A stretch of 64,000 bases of DNA from Phnomibacter ginsenosidimutans (GTDB lineage Bacteria; Bacteroidota; Bacteroidia; Chitinophagales; Chitinophagaceae). The notes beneath the pieces were generated by a model, which did not search any database, was not told the DNA's origin, and saw only the letters and a program-made list of their open reading frames with translations. Position 1 is the first letter of the stretch. The number at the start of each line of letters is the position of its first letter. This document shows, piece by piece, positions 38,208 to 47,022 of this stretch. The stretch covers positions 1,294,501 to 1,358,500 of the forward strand of contig NZ_CP046566.1 of assembly GCF_009740285.1 (NCBI RefSeq), read 5' to 3'. Both the position numbers and the translations under genes were made by a program.

Positions 38208-39107
38208 ATGGATGTATCAACCGCGATAGCCCGTTTTCTTGATTATTTAAAATTCGAAAAGCGTTATTCAGCGCATTCCATTCAGGCATACCAGCATGAT
38301 TTAGCACAGTGCAGTTTTTTTCTGCAACAGCAGTTTGATGTAAGTACAGATGTGGCTGAAATCAGTACATCCATGATTCGCACCTGGCTGGCTCAGTTAA
38401 AAGACGATGGCATGGAGGCCCGTACCATCAACAGAAAGCTGAGTGCATTGAAATCCTGGTTCAGGTTTATGCGCCGCCAGCAATGGTTGAATACCAATCC
38501 ACTTGCCATTATCAACGGGCCGAAAGTGCCCCGCAAGCTGCCTTCATTTGCCAACGAAACGGAGATTGATAAACTCTGGAACAACATTGTGTATCCTGAT
38601 ACATGGCTGGGCTTTACGGAAAAAATGATACTGGAGTTGTTGTACCAGACCGGCATGCGTAGGGCAGAGCTGATCAACCTCAAAGAAAGTCAGGTAGACA
38701 GCGGGCAGCGGGTACTGCGTATTTTGGGCAAAGGCAATAAGGAAAGGCTGATTCCGGTAAGCCCTTTGTTGCTGGCGCATTTGGCGCAGTACATGGCCGA
38801 AAAAAGAAGACAACTGGAAACGCCGGACACAACTTATGTGCTGGTAAATGAAAAGGGCAAGAAGTTAACGCCACATATTGTGTACCGAACGGTGGTTAAG
38901 TATCTTGGAGAAGTGTCGTCATTGGCCAAAAGAAGTCCGCATGTGCTACGGCATAGTTTTGCAACACACCTGGCCAATGCCGGGGCTGATCTTAATGCCA
39001 TCAAAGAATTGCTTGGCCATAGTAGTTTGGCTGCCACGCAGATTTACACCCACAACAGCATCGAAAAACTGAAAGATGTACATCGTCAGGCGCATCCCAA
39101 GGCTTAA
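38208..39107 (+). CDS. xerC: Tyrosine recombinase, XerC/XerD type
   Basis: A 299-residue recombinase. The N-terminal core-binding domain begins MDVSTAIARFLDYLKFEKRY. The catalytic set is visible: Arg in LYQTGMRRAELINLKES, Lys in ILGKGNKERLIPVSP, HxxR in SPHVLRHSFATHLANAGAD, His in IKELLGHSSLAATQIYTH with the nucleophile tyrosine. This is the size of the Xer proteins that resolve chromosome dimers at dif. The neighbours, rpsU before and hpf after, are the usual ones for the chromosomal xer gene in Bacteroidota, which argues against a mobile integrase. Whether it is XerC or XerD cannot be settled here. Confidence 0.9.
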   Translation: MDVSTAIARFLDYLKFEKRYSAHSIQAYQHDLAQCSFFLQQQFDVSTDVAEISTSMIRTWLAQLKDDGMEARTINRKLSALKSWFRFMRRQQWLNTNPLAIINGPKVPRKLPSFANETEIDKLWNNIVYPDTWLGFTEKMILELLYQTGMRRAELINLKESQVDSGQRVLRILGKGNKERLIPVSPLLLAHLAQYMAEKRRQLETPDTTYVLVNEKGKKLTPHIVYRTVVKYLGEVSSLAKRSPHVLRHSFATHLANAGADLNAIKELLGHSSLAATQIYTHNSIEKLKDVHRQAHPKA

Positions 39108-39260
39108 AATATAGTGGGCTTAAAATTTCCTCAATTAGTAGATGGGGTTTCGTTTTTTACAATTGAAAAGTTGTAACTTCCAGTAAAATCAAAGCCTATG
39201 TAGTATCCAACGGATCGTCCTGATTAGTTCTTTATTTATTCACTTAAAATTGAGTTGTTT

Positions 39261-39557
39261 ATGACCTTGAACATCCAATCTGTGCGGTTTGATGCAGACG
39301 AAAAACTGATTGAACACGTGAACAAGAAAATCGCCAAACTGAGTACCTATCACGACCGCATTATTAAAGTAGATGTATTTCTTAAACTGGACAATGTAGT
39401 ACACACCATCAAAGACAAAGTAGCAGAAATCAAAGTCACCATTCCTAAAAACGAGGTATTTGTAAAATCCAGTAGTAAATCTTTTGAAGAGTCATTTGAC
39501 AACGCATTTGAAAGCGTTTGTACACAGATAAAACGAAAAAAAGAAAAACTTGCCTAA
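39261..39557 (+). CDS. hpf: Ribosome hibernation-promoting factor, short form
   Basis: A 98-residue protein, MTLNIQSVRFDADEKLIEHV, with VKSSSKSFEESFDNAFESVC and a basic end, matching HPF/RaiA. Short HPF helps dimerise and silence 70S ribosomes in slow growth. Start ATG 39261 is chosen; a TTG six bases upstream in frame is less likely. A terminator follows seven bases after the stop, and the archaemetzincin gene separates it from the tRNAs. Confidence 0.92.
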   Translation: MTLNIQSVRFDADEKLIEHVNKKIAKLSTYHDRIIKVDVFLKLDNVVHTIKDKVAEIKVTIPKNEVFVKSSSKSFEESFDNAFESVCTQIKRKKEKLA

Positions 39558-39563
39558 CATTTT

Positions 39564-39596
39564 ACAAAAGCCCCGCCTCCAAAGCGGGGCTTTTGT
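39564..39596. terminator. Intrinsic terminator after hpf
   Basis: ACAAAAGCCCCGC (39564-39576), a seven-base loop, GCGGGGCTTTTGT (39584-39596): a 13-base perfect stem with A and T ends on either side. Confidence 0.92.
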
Positions 39597-40250
39597 ATGA
39601 ATCATGAATACATGCCTTTCTACTTTACATCCCCATTCTTTTTCTTGATTATATGCTGCTGTTGTAGTTGGTCCTGCAAGCAGCCTTCGGCAGCGGAAAC
39701 CTTTTTGAAAGCTACAAGCAAACCTATCATCGCAGTGCAAATACTGCCGTTGGATGATGCGGATACAGCTGCCCTTCAATTTTTGAAAATGGCAATAGCA
39801 GACAGTTTAGATGTGCCTGTTGAAATTTTACCGGCGTCCACCATTCCAGCAAATGCATGGTATGCAGCCCGCAAACGCTACTGGGCAGATAGCATTTTGC
39901 ACTGGATGAAAAAAGATGCCCGCTTGCCGGGAGAAAAGCGGCTGGCAATAACCGGGAAAGACATTGCCGCTACAACCATCAAACAATACAATTGGGGAGT
40001 GATGGGGTTGGCACATCAGCCAGGAAGCGTTTGTGTAGTGTCTGATTACAGGTTGCATAGCGCTTCAACCACGGCAGAGCAGCGTAGGCACAAGCTCCTT
40101 AAAATAGCATTGCATGAACTGGCACATACCAGCGGATTGCCACATTGTAAGCAGCCCAATTGCCTGCTGGCAGATGCGGAAGGAAAGGACAAAACCAAAC
40201 AGCTGAGTGGCTTTTGCCATAGCTGTAGAAAGCACTTAATGGGGCAGTAA
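39597..40250 (+). CDS. Archaemetzincin-like zinc metalloprotease, putative lipoprotein
   Basis: A 217-residue protein, or 212 from the ATG at 39612. The N-terminus is hydrophobic and rich in cysteine (FFFLIICCCCSWSCKQ), so it is a likely lipoprotein. The metal motif near residue 173 is LHELAHTSGLPHCKQPNC, later followed by FCHSCRKHL. This matches HExxHxxGx3Cx4CxM...CxxC of archaemetzincins, with Leu in place of the Met and a slightly shorter gap before CxxC. The three histidines and the catalytic glutamate are intact, and four cysteines can bind a second zinc. Archaemetzincins are metallopeptidases of poorly known biology. The gene has its own start right after the hpf terminator and is inserted between hpf and the tRNAs. 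Confidence 0.87.
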   Translation: MNHEYMPFYFTSPFFFLIICCCCSWSCKQPSAAETFLKATSKPIIAVQILPLDDADTAALQFLKMAIADSLDVPVEILPASTIPANAWYAARKRYWADSILHWMKKDARLPGEKRLAITGKDIAATTIKQYNWGVMGLAHQPGSVCVVSDYRLHSASTTAEQRRHKLLKIALHELAHTSGLPHCKQPNCLLADAEGKDKTKQLSGFCHSCRKHLMGQ

Positions 40251-40270
40251 AAAAGTTTTTTCCATTTTTT

Positions 40271-40300
40271 TTTGACGTATACCTAATTCGCTTACTTTTG
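40271..40300 (+). promoter_or_regulatory. Promoter of the tRNA-tuf operon
   Basis: TTTG at 40271-40274, 18 bases, then TACTTTTG at 40293-40300, an exact TAnnTTTG box. The first tRNA begins 66 bases later. A small CCCG...CGGG hairpin lies in the leader. Confidence 0.75.
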
Positions 40301-40366
40301 CCATCCCGAAAAAACGGGGTAGTTCTTTGTTCTGAATTGCAGCATCGCTGGAAATTCAACAGAAAC

Positions 40367-40439
40367 GCCACTTTAGCTCAGCTGGTAGAGCAACTGATTT
40401 GTAATCAGTAGGTCGTTGGTTCGATTCCGACAAGTGGCT
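40367..40439 (+). tRNA. tRNA-Thr (anticodon TGT)
   Basis: Acceptor GCCACTT pairs with AAGTGGC, discriminator T. The anticodon stem ACTGA/TCAGT closes a loop with TGT. The T arm carries GGTTCGATTCC. The CCA end is not encoded. Confidence 0.95.
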
Positions 40440-40517
40440 CATTTGAAGTGTGGAAAACAGAGTTTGCAGTGTGGTTGAATACAACTTACTTCGCGGCTCG
40501 TTTATCTGGCTTTACAA

Positions 40518-40603
40518 GGGCAGTTTCCAGAGCGGCCAAATGGGGCGGACTGTAAATCCGCTGTCTTTCGACTTCGGAGGTTCGAATCCTCCACTGCCCA
40601 CCA
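40518..40603 (+). tRNA. tRNA-Tyr (anticodon GTA)
   Basis: Acceptor GGGCAGT pairs with ACTGCCC, discriminator A, and CCA is encoded (40601-40603). The anticodon loop CTGTAAA holds GTA. The long variable arm is as expected for tyrosine. Confidence 0.95.
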
Positions 40604-40709
40604 CTCAACAAGAGAATGTAACAATTGACTTCAGTCAATCTGTTGCATTTTTTGCTGAAAAAAGTTCTTTTGAGAGTTGAAGCACGAAAGTGTTTTTACT
40701 CAAGCTTCT

Positions 40710-40782
40710 GCGGGAGTAGCTCATTTGGTAGAGCGATAGCCTTCCAAGCTATAGGTGGCGAGTTCGAGCCTCGTCTCCCGCT
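40710..40782 (+). tRNA. tRNA-Gly (anticodon TCC)
   Basis: Acceptor GCGGGAG pairs with CTCCCGC, discriminator T. The anticodon loop CTTCCAA holds TCC, with stem ATAGC/GCTAT. CCA is not encoded. Confidence 0.95.
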
Positions 40783-40870
40783 CACCGAACAGTTGACAAC
40801 AGGCAATTGACAGGTTAGATGCAGTTTAGAAACTGTATAATGTCAGCAGTTCGTTGTCATCGGTTGAAAA

Positions 40871-40945
<75 letters not shown>

Positions 40946-41057
40946 CTACAATCCGGTTGAAAACACAGCATAGCTGTATGATTTTCCGGTTTCCAAGTTT
41001 TTAATTTCCGGTTCGCCGGCTGTTAGAATAAATAAACCACAACAAAAACAAATAAAA

Positions 41058-42246
41058 ATGGCAAAAGAGACCTTTAAGAGGGAAAAACCCCACGTTAACG
41101 TAGGTACTATCGGCCACGTTGACCACGGTAAAACCACCCTTACCGCTGCCATCACTAACATCCTTGCTAACAAGGGTTTGGCAGAAAAAAAGGGTTATGA
41201 TGAAATTGATGCTGCTCCCGAAGAAAAAGAGCGTGGTATCACCATCAACACCGCTCACGTAGAGTACCAAACAGCTAATCGTCACTATGCTCACGTTGAC
41301 TGCCCTGGTCACGCTGACTATGTGAAAAACATGATTACTGGTGCTGCACAAATGGACGGTGCAATCCTGGTTGTGGCTGCTACCGATGGTCCTATGCCTC
41401 AAACTAAAGAACACATCCTCTTGGCCCGCCAGGTAGGTGTTCCTAAGATCGTTGTGTTCATGAACAAAGTAGACCTGGTAGACGACCCTGAGTTGCTCGA
41501 ACTGGTTGAAATGGAAATTCGTGACCTCCTCAGCTCTTACGGTTTCGACGGTGACAACACTCCAATCATCAAGGGTTCTGCTACAGGCGCCCTGGCTGGT
41601 GAAGAAAAGTGGTTGGCTGCTATCGACGAACTGATGGAAGCTGTTGATACATACATTCCGCTGCCTCCCCGCCCGGTTGATCAGGGCTTTCCTGATGAGC
41701 GTGGAAGACGTATTCTCTATCACTGGTCGTGGTACAGTTGCTACCGGTCGTATCGAACGTGGCCGTATCAAAGTTGGTGAAGGTGTTGAAATCGTAGGTA
41801 TGATGCCTGAGAAACTCACCTCTACCGTTACTGGTGTAGAAATGTTCAAAAAACTCCTCGACGAAGGTGAAGCTGGTGACAATGCTGGTCTGCTCCTCCG
41901 CGGTATTGAAAAAACTCGGATCCGTCGTGGTATGGTAATCTGCAAACCAGGTTCTATTACTCCACACACTGAGTTCAAAGGTGAAGTTTACGTACTGAGC
42001 AAAGAAGAAGGTGGTCGTCATACTCCTTTCTTCAACAAATACCGTCCTCAGTTTTACTTCCGTACTACGGACGTAACTGGTGAGTGTGCTCTGCCTGCAG
42101 GCACTGAGATGGTAATGCCTGGTGACAACACTTCTCTGCACGTTACATTGATTCAGCCAATCGCTATGGAAAAAGGTCTGAAGTTCGCTATCCGCGAAGG
42201 TGGCCGTACCGTAGGCGCTGGTCAGGTAACTGAGATCATCAAGTAA
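41058..42246 (+). CDS. tuf: Elongation factor Tu, with apparent one-base insertion
   Basis: EF-Tu delivers aminoacyl-tRNA to the ribosome. The G domain is clear: [19 protein letters not shown], the switch region [32 protein letters not shown], and NKVDLVD. At 41684-41686 there are three Gs where two are expected. As written the frame runs to [14 protein letters not shown] and stops; dropping one G gives [21 protein letters not shown] and continues through [13 protein letters not shown] to the end. The repaired protein has 395 residues, the normal length. Because EF-Tu is essential and the rest is perfectly conserved, a sequencing error is far more likely than a true pseudogene. It sits among four upstream tRNAs and tRNA-Trp, secE and nusG. 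Confidence 0.97.
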
Positions 42247-42257
42247 TAATCAAGTAC

Positions 42258-42330
42258 GAAGTACGAGGTACGAAAGCAGAAGTTGTACAAAACTTCTACT
42301 TTCGTTCTTCAACCCTCGTACTTCTTTTTT
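42258..42330 (+). terminator. Branched stem-loop terminator between tuf and tRNA-Trp
   Basis: GAAGTACGAGG (42258-42268) pairs with CCTCGTACTTC (42314-42324), with inner pairing of AGAAGTT with AACTTCT and CGAAAG with CTTTCG; TTTTTT follows directly. The 5' side is built of near-repeats of AAGTACG. tRNA-Trp starts at the next base, so the terminator may be partial or tRNA-Trp may have its own promoter. Confidence 0.7.
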
Positions 42331-42401
42331 ACGGGCATAGTTCAATGGTAGAATAGCGGTCTCCAAAACCGTTGATACGGGTTCGAATCCTGTTGCCCGT
42401 G
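42331..42401 (+). tRNA. tRNA-Trp (anticodon CCA)
   Basis: Acceptor ACGGGCA pairs with TGCCCGT, discriminator G. The stem GCGGT/ACCGT closes the loop CTCCAAA with CCA. The 3' CCA is not encoded. Its place between tuf and secE is usual in Bacteroidota. Confidence 0.95.
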
Positions 42402-42429
42402 CTTCTTTTCGCGAAAAGCACTCTATTGT

Positions 42430-42624
42430 ATGAAAAAAATTGGCACCCATTTTCAGGAAAGTTACCACGAGCTGGTAGAAAAAGTCACCTGGCCAACGTG
42501 GAACCAGCTGCAGCAATCAACTGTAATTGTACTCGTTGCTACATTGCTGATTACCGCTATGGTATGGGTAATGGATATCGCCTCTGAAAATCTTCTCAAA
42601 CTCGTTTACTCATTCTTTAAGTAA
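42430..42624 (+). CDS. secE: Preprotein translocase subunit SecE
   Basis: A 64-residue protein with one membrane helix, part of the SecYEG channel. MKKIGTHFQESYHELVEKVT is followed by WPTWNQLQQSTVIVLVATLL, the amphipathic helix and W-P-T/S hinge typical of SecE, and a C-terminal helix. Its stop overlaps the nusG start (TAATG). Confidence 0.95.
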   Translation: MKKIGTHFQESYHELVEKVTWPTWNQLQQSTVIVLVATLLITAMVWVMDIASENLLKLVYSFFK

Positions 42625-43207
42625 TGGATACACCAACTACACCTCAGGTAGACACGAAGTGGTATATGTGCTGCGTGTGGTAAGTGGCAAGGAACGTTCT
42701 GTAAAAGAATACCTTGACAAAGACGTGGTACGCCAAGGCTGGGCCGACCGTATTGTACAGGTTTTTCTGCCCATGGATAAGGTGTATAAAGTGCAGAATG
42801 GTAAAAAGGTAATGCGGGAAAAGAACTTCTATCCTGGTTACGTTTTTATGGAAGTGGTTGATGGTAAGCTGAACGAAGACATGATTCAGCATATCAGCAA
42901 TATTTCCAACATCATGCACTTCCTTACAGATGGAAAAGGTTCGAAAGGAAAAATCATTTGCCTCCGCAAAGCCGAAGTAAACAAAATGCTCGGCAAAATG
43001 GATGAAATGAGTGAGCAGGGCATCACCATGAGTGAACCATTTATTGTAGGCGAAACCATCAAAATCATCGACGGTGCTTTCAACGACTTTAATGGTGTAA
43101 TTGAAGAAGTAAACGATGAAAAGAAAAAGCTGAAGGTGATTGTAAAAATCTTTGGCCGCTCTACTCCAGTAGAACTCAACTACATGCAGGTAGAAAAACT
43201 TAGCTAA
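42624..43207 (+). CDS. nusG: Transcription termination/antitermination factor NusG, apparent N-terminal indel
   Basis: NusG binds RNA polymerase and links it to Rho or the ribosome. The start ATG overlaps the secE stop (MDTPTTPQVDTKWY), but the frame then breaks near 42660-42670; the rest reads VLRVVSGKERSVKEYLDKDV in another frame. One added base gives KWYMVLRVVSGKE; removing two gives KWYVLRVVSGKE, which matches relatives better but needs two changes. The NGN domain continues with FYPGYVFMEVVDG, and the KOW motif is seen in GETIKIIDGAFNDFNGVIEE. The repaired protein has about 193-194 residues. In most Bacteroidota rplK, rplA, rplJ and rplL follow; here they do not. Confidence 0.95.
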
Positions 43208-43229
43208 GACTCTTTTGTCCAACTATATA

Positions 43230-43260
43230 AAGCCGGAGCTCATGCTTCGGCTTTTTTTAT
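43230..43260 (+). terminator. Intrinsic terminator after nusG
   Basis: AAGCCGGAGC (43230-43239), loop TCAT, GCTTCGGCTT (43244-43253), one G-U pair, followed by TTTTT. It ends the tRNA-tuf-secE-nusG transcript. Confidence 0.9.
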
Positions 43261-43291
43261 TGTATAAGTTTTAAAGTGACCAACAAAGAAC

Positions 43292-43317
43292 ACGGACTGT
43301 GTCAAAAAACAGTCCGT
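43292..43317 (-). terminator. Stem-loop downstream of the DUF2911 gene
   Basis: ACGGACTGT (43292-43300) and ACAGTCCGT (43309-43317) form a perfect 9-base stem with a loop rich in A on the plus strand. It lies 26 bases past the stop of the minus-strand DUF2911 gene and may end that transcript, though it has no strong T tract on that strand. Confidence 0.6.
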
Positions 43318-43342
43318 ATTCTTTACTATCTACTAAAACTAC

Positions 43343-43840
43343 TTAAAACTGCAGTTGCACTTCCACTTTTGTTTGGTCCCAGGCAATGGTCATGCTACTG
43401 CTGCTGAGGGTAATGGTGAGTTGCTCTGTTACATCAGTAGTTGTTTGAGCAGGCACTTTTACTTCCAGCACATTTTTGTCTTTAATCTTATCGTAGTTGT
43501 AAGCGCCCCACTGCTTCAGTTCGCTGTTGAGGATAACGGTCCATTCACCTTTTTCAGGAACAGTGAAGAGGGTATAAGTGCCGGCCTTCACGGCTTTGCC
43601 GCCAAACATGCCGTCTTTTTTGAAGGTAATTTCTGTGGCTTCATTGGCTCCTGTGCGCCATACTTTGCCAAATTTTTCCAACTCGCCAAAAATCACCCGG
43701 CCTTTTTTAGAAGGACGGCCGTATGATACGCTTACATCTGCACTACTCACGGTTTCACGAGGGCTGGCAGGTTTCTTTTCCTGTCCAAAACAACTGGTCA
43801 TAACTACGGCCAGGCTGGCAAACAATAAAAACTTCTTCAT
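43343..43840 (-). CDS. DUF2911 secreted protein
   Basis: A 165-residue protein with a signal peptide ending in a cysteine (LAVVMTSCFGQEKKP), so possibly a lipoprotein. The DUF2911 pattern is seen in VSYGRPSKKGRVIFGELEKF, VWRTGANEATEITFKKD, AGTYTLFTVPEKGEWTVILN and LTITLSSSSMTIAWDQTKVE. The family is common in Bacteroidota and has no assigned function. It faces nusG across two stem-loops. Confidence 0.9.
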   Translation of the reverse strand: MKKFLLFASLAVVMTSCFGQEKKPASPRETVSSADVSVSYGRPSKKGRVIFGELEKFGKVWRTGANEATEITFKKDGMFGGKAVKAGTYTLFTVPEKGEWTVILNSELKQWGAYNYDKIKDKNVLEVKVPAQTTTDVTEQLTITLSSSSMTIAWDQTKVEVQLQF

Positions 43841-43971
43841 GGGATTTTTCTTTTGATGAATGAGAGATGAAAACTAAAACCTTTCCTGCATTGCTGCACA
43901 TAAATAATGCCAAACAGGGCCGATTGGTTCATGAACGGAAAGCGTTGGGCCTACTTCTTTTGGCCAAAGCA

Positions 43972-44724
43972 TCAGCGCAGCACGGGTGCCATGGCATCGG
44001 CCAGTAGTGCCGCCCACTTGGCATATTCCTTACCACTGGGGTGCAGGCCGTCGCCGGCAATGAGGCTGGCATCTGTGCGGCCTTCGCGGCTACCCGGTGT
44101 AATGTCGATGTACACAATGCCTGCGGCCAGTGTAATTTCTTTGTTGATGCGGTTGAATTCATCAATCTCCCGGGCAATTTTGGCGGTATCGGCGTTGCGG
44201 GCAAATGGGGTAACACTATAGTCGGGAATGCTGAGTACAAACACCCTGTTTTTGCGGTTGCCGGCCAGCCGTATGGCCTGCTGCAGGCAGCTGCTAAACT
44301 GCTGCCGGTATTCCTCCTGACTGCGCTGCTGGTATTGGTTGTTGACGCCAATCAACAAACTTACCACATCGAAGTTGGCGGTTGGGTTTTGAGTTTGAAT
44401 GGCATTGAGCAAAGCACCGGTTGTCCAGCCGGTTTGAGCAATGTATTGTGGCTCATTCAGCCGGTAGCCACGGCTGTTGAGAATAGCCACCGCCTGATGA
44501 GGAAATCTGGAATCTACCGCCACACTTTGGCCAATGGTATAGCTATCGCCCAGTGCCAGGTAGTTGAGTTTGGCAAGGGTAGGCAGCGTGTCGGGAGGCG
44601 GCACTACCACATTGGGGCCAGTGCCGGCACTCCGCTTGGTGCAGCCCGCAAACGATGCCGCAATCAGCGTTGGAAACATGGCCAAAATGAATAGCCCAAA
44701 CAGGTATCTTTGTTGCCCTTTCAT
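43972..44724 (-). CDS. SGNH/GDSL hydrolase lipoprotein
   Basis: A 250-residue lipoprotein (lipobox AASFAGC) of the SGNH hydrolase superfamily. Block I is [16 protein letters not shown] with the nucleophile serine; the Gly block is [10 protein letters not shown]; block III is [10 protein letters not shown] (GxxN); block V is [14 protein letters not shown], with catalytic Asp and His. These enzymes cut esters of lipids or sugars; a surface de-acetylase or lipase role is possible but not shown. It diverges from icd across about 80 bases. Confidence 0.92.
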   Translation of the reverse strand: MKGQQRYLFGLFILAMFPTLIAASFAGCTKRSAGTGPNVVVPPPDTLPTLAKLNYLALGDSYTIGQSVAVDSRFPHQAVAILNSRGYRLNEPQYIAQTGWTTGALLNAIQTQNPTANFDVVSLLIGVNNQYQQRSQEEYRQQFSSCLQQAIRLAGNRKNRVFVLSIPDYSVTPFARNADTAKIAREIDEFNRINKEITLAAGIVYIDITPGSREGRTDASLIAGDGLHPSGKEYAKWAALLADAMAPVLR

Positions 44725-44803
44725 TGAAAAAATTCGTAATGCTGAAATAAGATATTCTAACAGCAGTAATTACGAGCAGAACCTACAAAAAGTTTATACA
44801 GCT

Positions 44804-46036
44804 ATGGCAGAAAAAATTAAAGTAGCCAATCCTGTGGTAGAACTCGATGGCGACGAAATGACACGCATTATCTGGAAGTTCATCAAAGACAAACTGATTC
44901 TTCCTTACCTCGACATCGACATTAAATACTATGACCTGGGCGTGGAGTACCGCGACCAAACCAACGATCAGGTAACAGTGGATGCCGCCAACGCCATCAA
45001 AGAATATGGTGTGGGTATTAAGTGTGCTACCATTACCCCCGATGAGGCCCGTGTGAAGGAGTTTAACCTGAAGCAAATGTGGAAGAGCCCCAATGGTACC
45101 ATCCGCAACATTCTGGACGGCACTGTATTTCGTGAGCCCATCGTAATCAACAACATTCCCCGCTTGGTAACAACCTGGGATGCTCCCATCATTGTTGGCC
45201 GTCATGCATTTGGCGACCAGTACCGTGCCACCGATTTTGTAGTGCCCGGCAAAGGCAAACTCACAGTGAAGTTTGAAGGTGAAGACGGCCAGGTAATTGA
45301 GCATGAAGTGTTCCAGTTTAAAGGCCCGGGCGTAGCCATGAGCATGTACAATGTGGATGAAAGCATTAAAGGCTTTGCCCGCAGTTGTATGAACATGAGC
45401 TTACAGAAAGGCTGGCCTTTGTACATGAGTACAAAAAACACCATCCTGAAAAAATATGATGGTCGATTCAAAGACATCTTCCAGGAGATTTACGACAACG
45501 AATTCAAAGCGCAGTTTGAAGCAGCGGGCATAACTTACGAGCACCGCCTCATTGATGACATGGTAGCCAGTGCCCTGAAGTGGAACGGCAACTTTGTATG
45601 GGCTTGTAAAAACTACGACGGCGACGTACAAAGCGATACCGTAGCACAAGGTTTCGGCTCACTCGGTCTCATGACTTCTGTATTGGTTACGCCTGATGGC
45701 AAAACCATGGAAGCAGAAGCTGCACACGGTACCGTAACCCGCCACTACCGCGAACACCAAAAAGGTAAGCCAACCAGCACCAACCCCATCGCCAGCATTT
45801 TTGCGTGGACACGTGGTTTGGCTTTCCGTGGTAAGCTCGATGGCAACGATGCCCTCATCAACTTTGCCAATGCACTCGAAGCGGTGTGTATTGAAACCGT
45901 TGAAAGCGGCAAAATGACCAAGGATCTTGCCGTATGTATTCATGGCAATAAGGTAAATCATGGCGAACACTATCTGTATACAGAAGAGTTCCTCGATGCC
46001 ATTGACAGCAACCTGCAAGCCAAACTGGGTGCTTAA
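44804..46036 (+). CDS. icd: Isocitrate dehydrogenase (NADP-dependent, eukaryotic-like type)
   Basis: A 410-residue enzyme that oxidises isocitrate to 2-oxoglutarate with NADP. The start [20 protein letters not shown] at 44804 is canonical; the longer open frame comes from the divergent upstream region. [40 protein letters not shown] and [20 protein letters not shown] are typical of the subfamily shared with mitochondrial and cytosolic eukaryotic enzymes rather than with E. coli Icd. The length agrees. Confidence 0.95.
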   Translation: MAEKIKVANPVVELDGDEMTRIIWKFIKDKLILPYLDIDIKYYDLGVEYRDQTNDQVTVDAANAIKEYGVGIKCATITPDEARVKEFNLKQMWKSPNGTIRNILDGTVFREPIVINNIPRLVTTWDAPIIVGRHAFGDQYRATDFVVPGKGKLTVKFEGEDGQVIEHEVFQFKGPGVAMSMYNVDESIKGFARSCMNMSLQKGWPLYMSTKNTILKKYDGRFKDIFQEIYDNEFKAQFEAAGITYEHRLIDDMVASALKWNGNFVWACKNYDGDVQSDTVAQGFGSLGLMTSVLVTPDGKTMEAEAAHGTVTRHYREHQKGKPTSTNPIASIFAWTRGLAFRGKLDGNDALINFANALEAVCIETVESGKMTKDLAVCIHGNKVNHGEHYLYTEEFLDAIDSNLQAKLGA

Positions 46037-46132
46037 TTTATTGCAATAGTCATTATTTGTAAACGGTCTGTACCAAACGGTGCGGGCCGTTTCTTTTTTT
46101 GTACAGGTGGCCACTGGTTGTATTTTCAGTGC

Positions 46133-46936
46133 ATGAAAAATATTTGTTTCTGGTTGTTGTTGTGTTGCAGTTTTTCCGCCTTTGCACAATCCAATTATCA
46201 TACAGTAGCTAATCTGTCCTATTATCCAGAAGACACAAAGCAGGATGCTTACCAGGCATCGCAATGTGTACTTGATGTATATTATCCCGTGGGTAAAAAA
46301 GAGGTAGCTACCGTTGTGTGGTTTCATGGTGGTGGCATTACCGGCGGCAAAAAGGAATTGCCCAAAGCCTTGCAGGAAAAGGGTTACATAGTGGTAGGTG
46401 TTGGCTATCGATTATCGCCAAAGGTACAATCACCTGCATATATTGAAGATGCTGCTTGCTGCAGTAGCATGGGTGTATAAAAACATCAGTCGCTTTGGTG
46501 GCAGCTCAAAAAGATTGTAGTGAGTGGTCACTCGGCAGGAGGTTACTTGGGCATGATGATAACGCTGGATAAAAAGTATTTACAGGTGCATGACGTGGAT
46601 GCGGACAGCATTGCTGCGTTGGTGCCATTCAGCGGGCAGGCCATTACGCATTTTACCATTCGAAAAGAAAACGGCATTGCTGAAAAGCAACCCACAATCG
46701 ATTCCATGGCACCGTTGTATCATGTGCGGCCTAATTCACCACCCATTACCCTTATCACCGGCGACCGCAACAAAGAGCTATTGGGCCGCTACGAAGAAAA
46801 TGCGTACCTGTGGCGAATGTTGCAATTGGTAGGCCACAAGCAAGTGCAGCTGTTTGAGCTCGAAGGTTTCGACCACGGCACGATGGCAGAGCCTGCTTTT
46901 CCATTATTACTACAAGTGCTGAAATCCTTGCAATAA
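46133..46936 (+). CDS. Alpha/beta hydrolase, secreted, with two compensating apparent indels
   Basis: A signal peptide (FWLLLCCSFSAFAQ) begins a protein of about 267 residues after repair. The oxyanion-hole segment is VVWFHGGGITGGKKEL, and the nucleophile elbow VVSGHSAGGYLGMMI has GHSAG. The end has the expected Asp and His regions (PITLITGDRNKEL, LEGFDHGTMAEP). The frame breaks twice: an extra T at 46456-46457 and a missing A in the run 46508-46512. With both fixed the middle reads AYIEDAAAAVAWVYKNISRF and GGSSKKIVVSGHSAGG. It belongs to the esterase/lipase group with HGGG motif; the substrate is unknown. Confidence 0.85.
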
Positions 46937-47022
46937 GACGTCGTATTATTGAAGATTAAAATTCAGTACAATGTATTGTATTGGTATGGACTTTTTGTAT
47001 GCAGTATAATTGAGTAAGAAAG

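Noticed and set aside
38208-39107. Tyrosine recombinase as the integrase of a mobile element
   Set aside because: Size, sequence and the rpsU/hpf neighbours fit the housekeeping Xer protein; no attachment repeats or cargo are seen around it, and no integration at the tRNA genes is visible.
41684-41686. Programmed frameshifting in tuf and other broken genes
   Set aside because: No shared slippery motif, shifts in both directions, and breaks scattered in unrelated genes.
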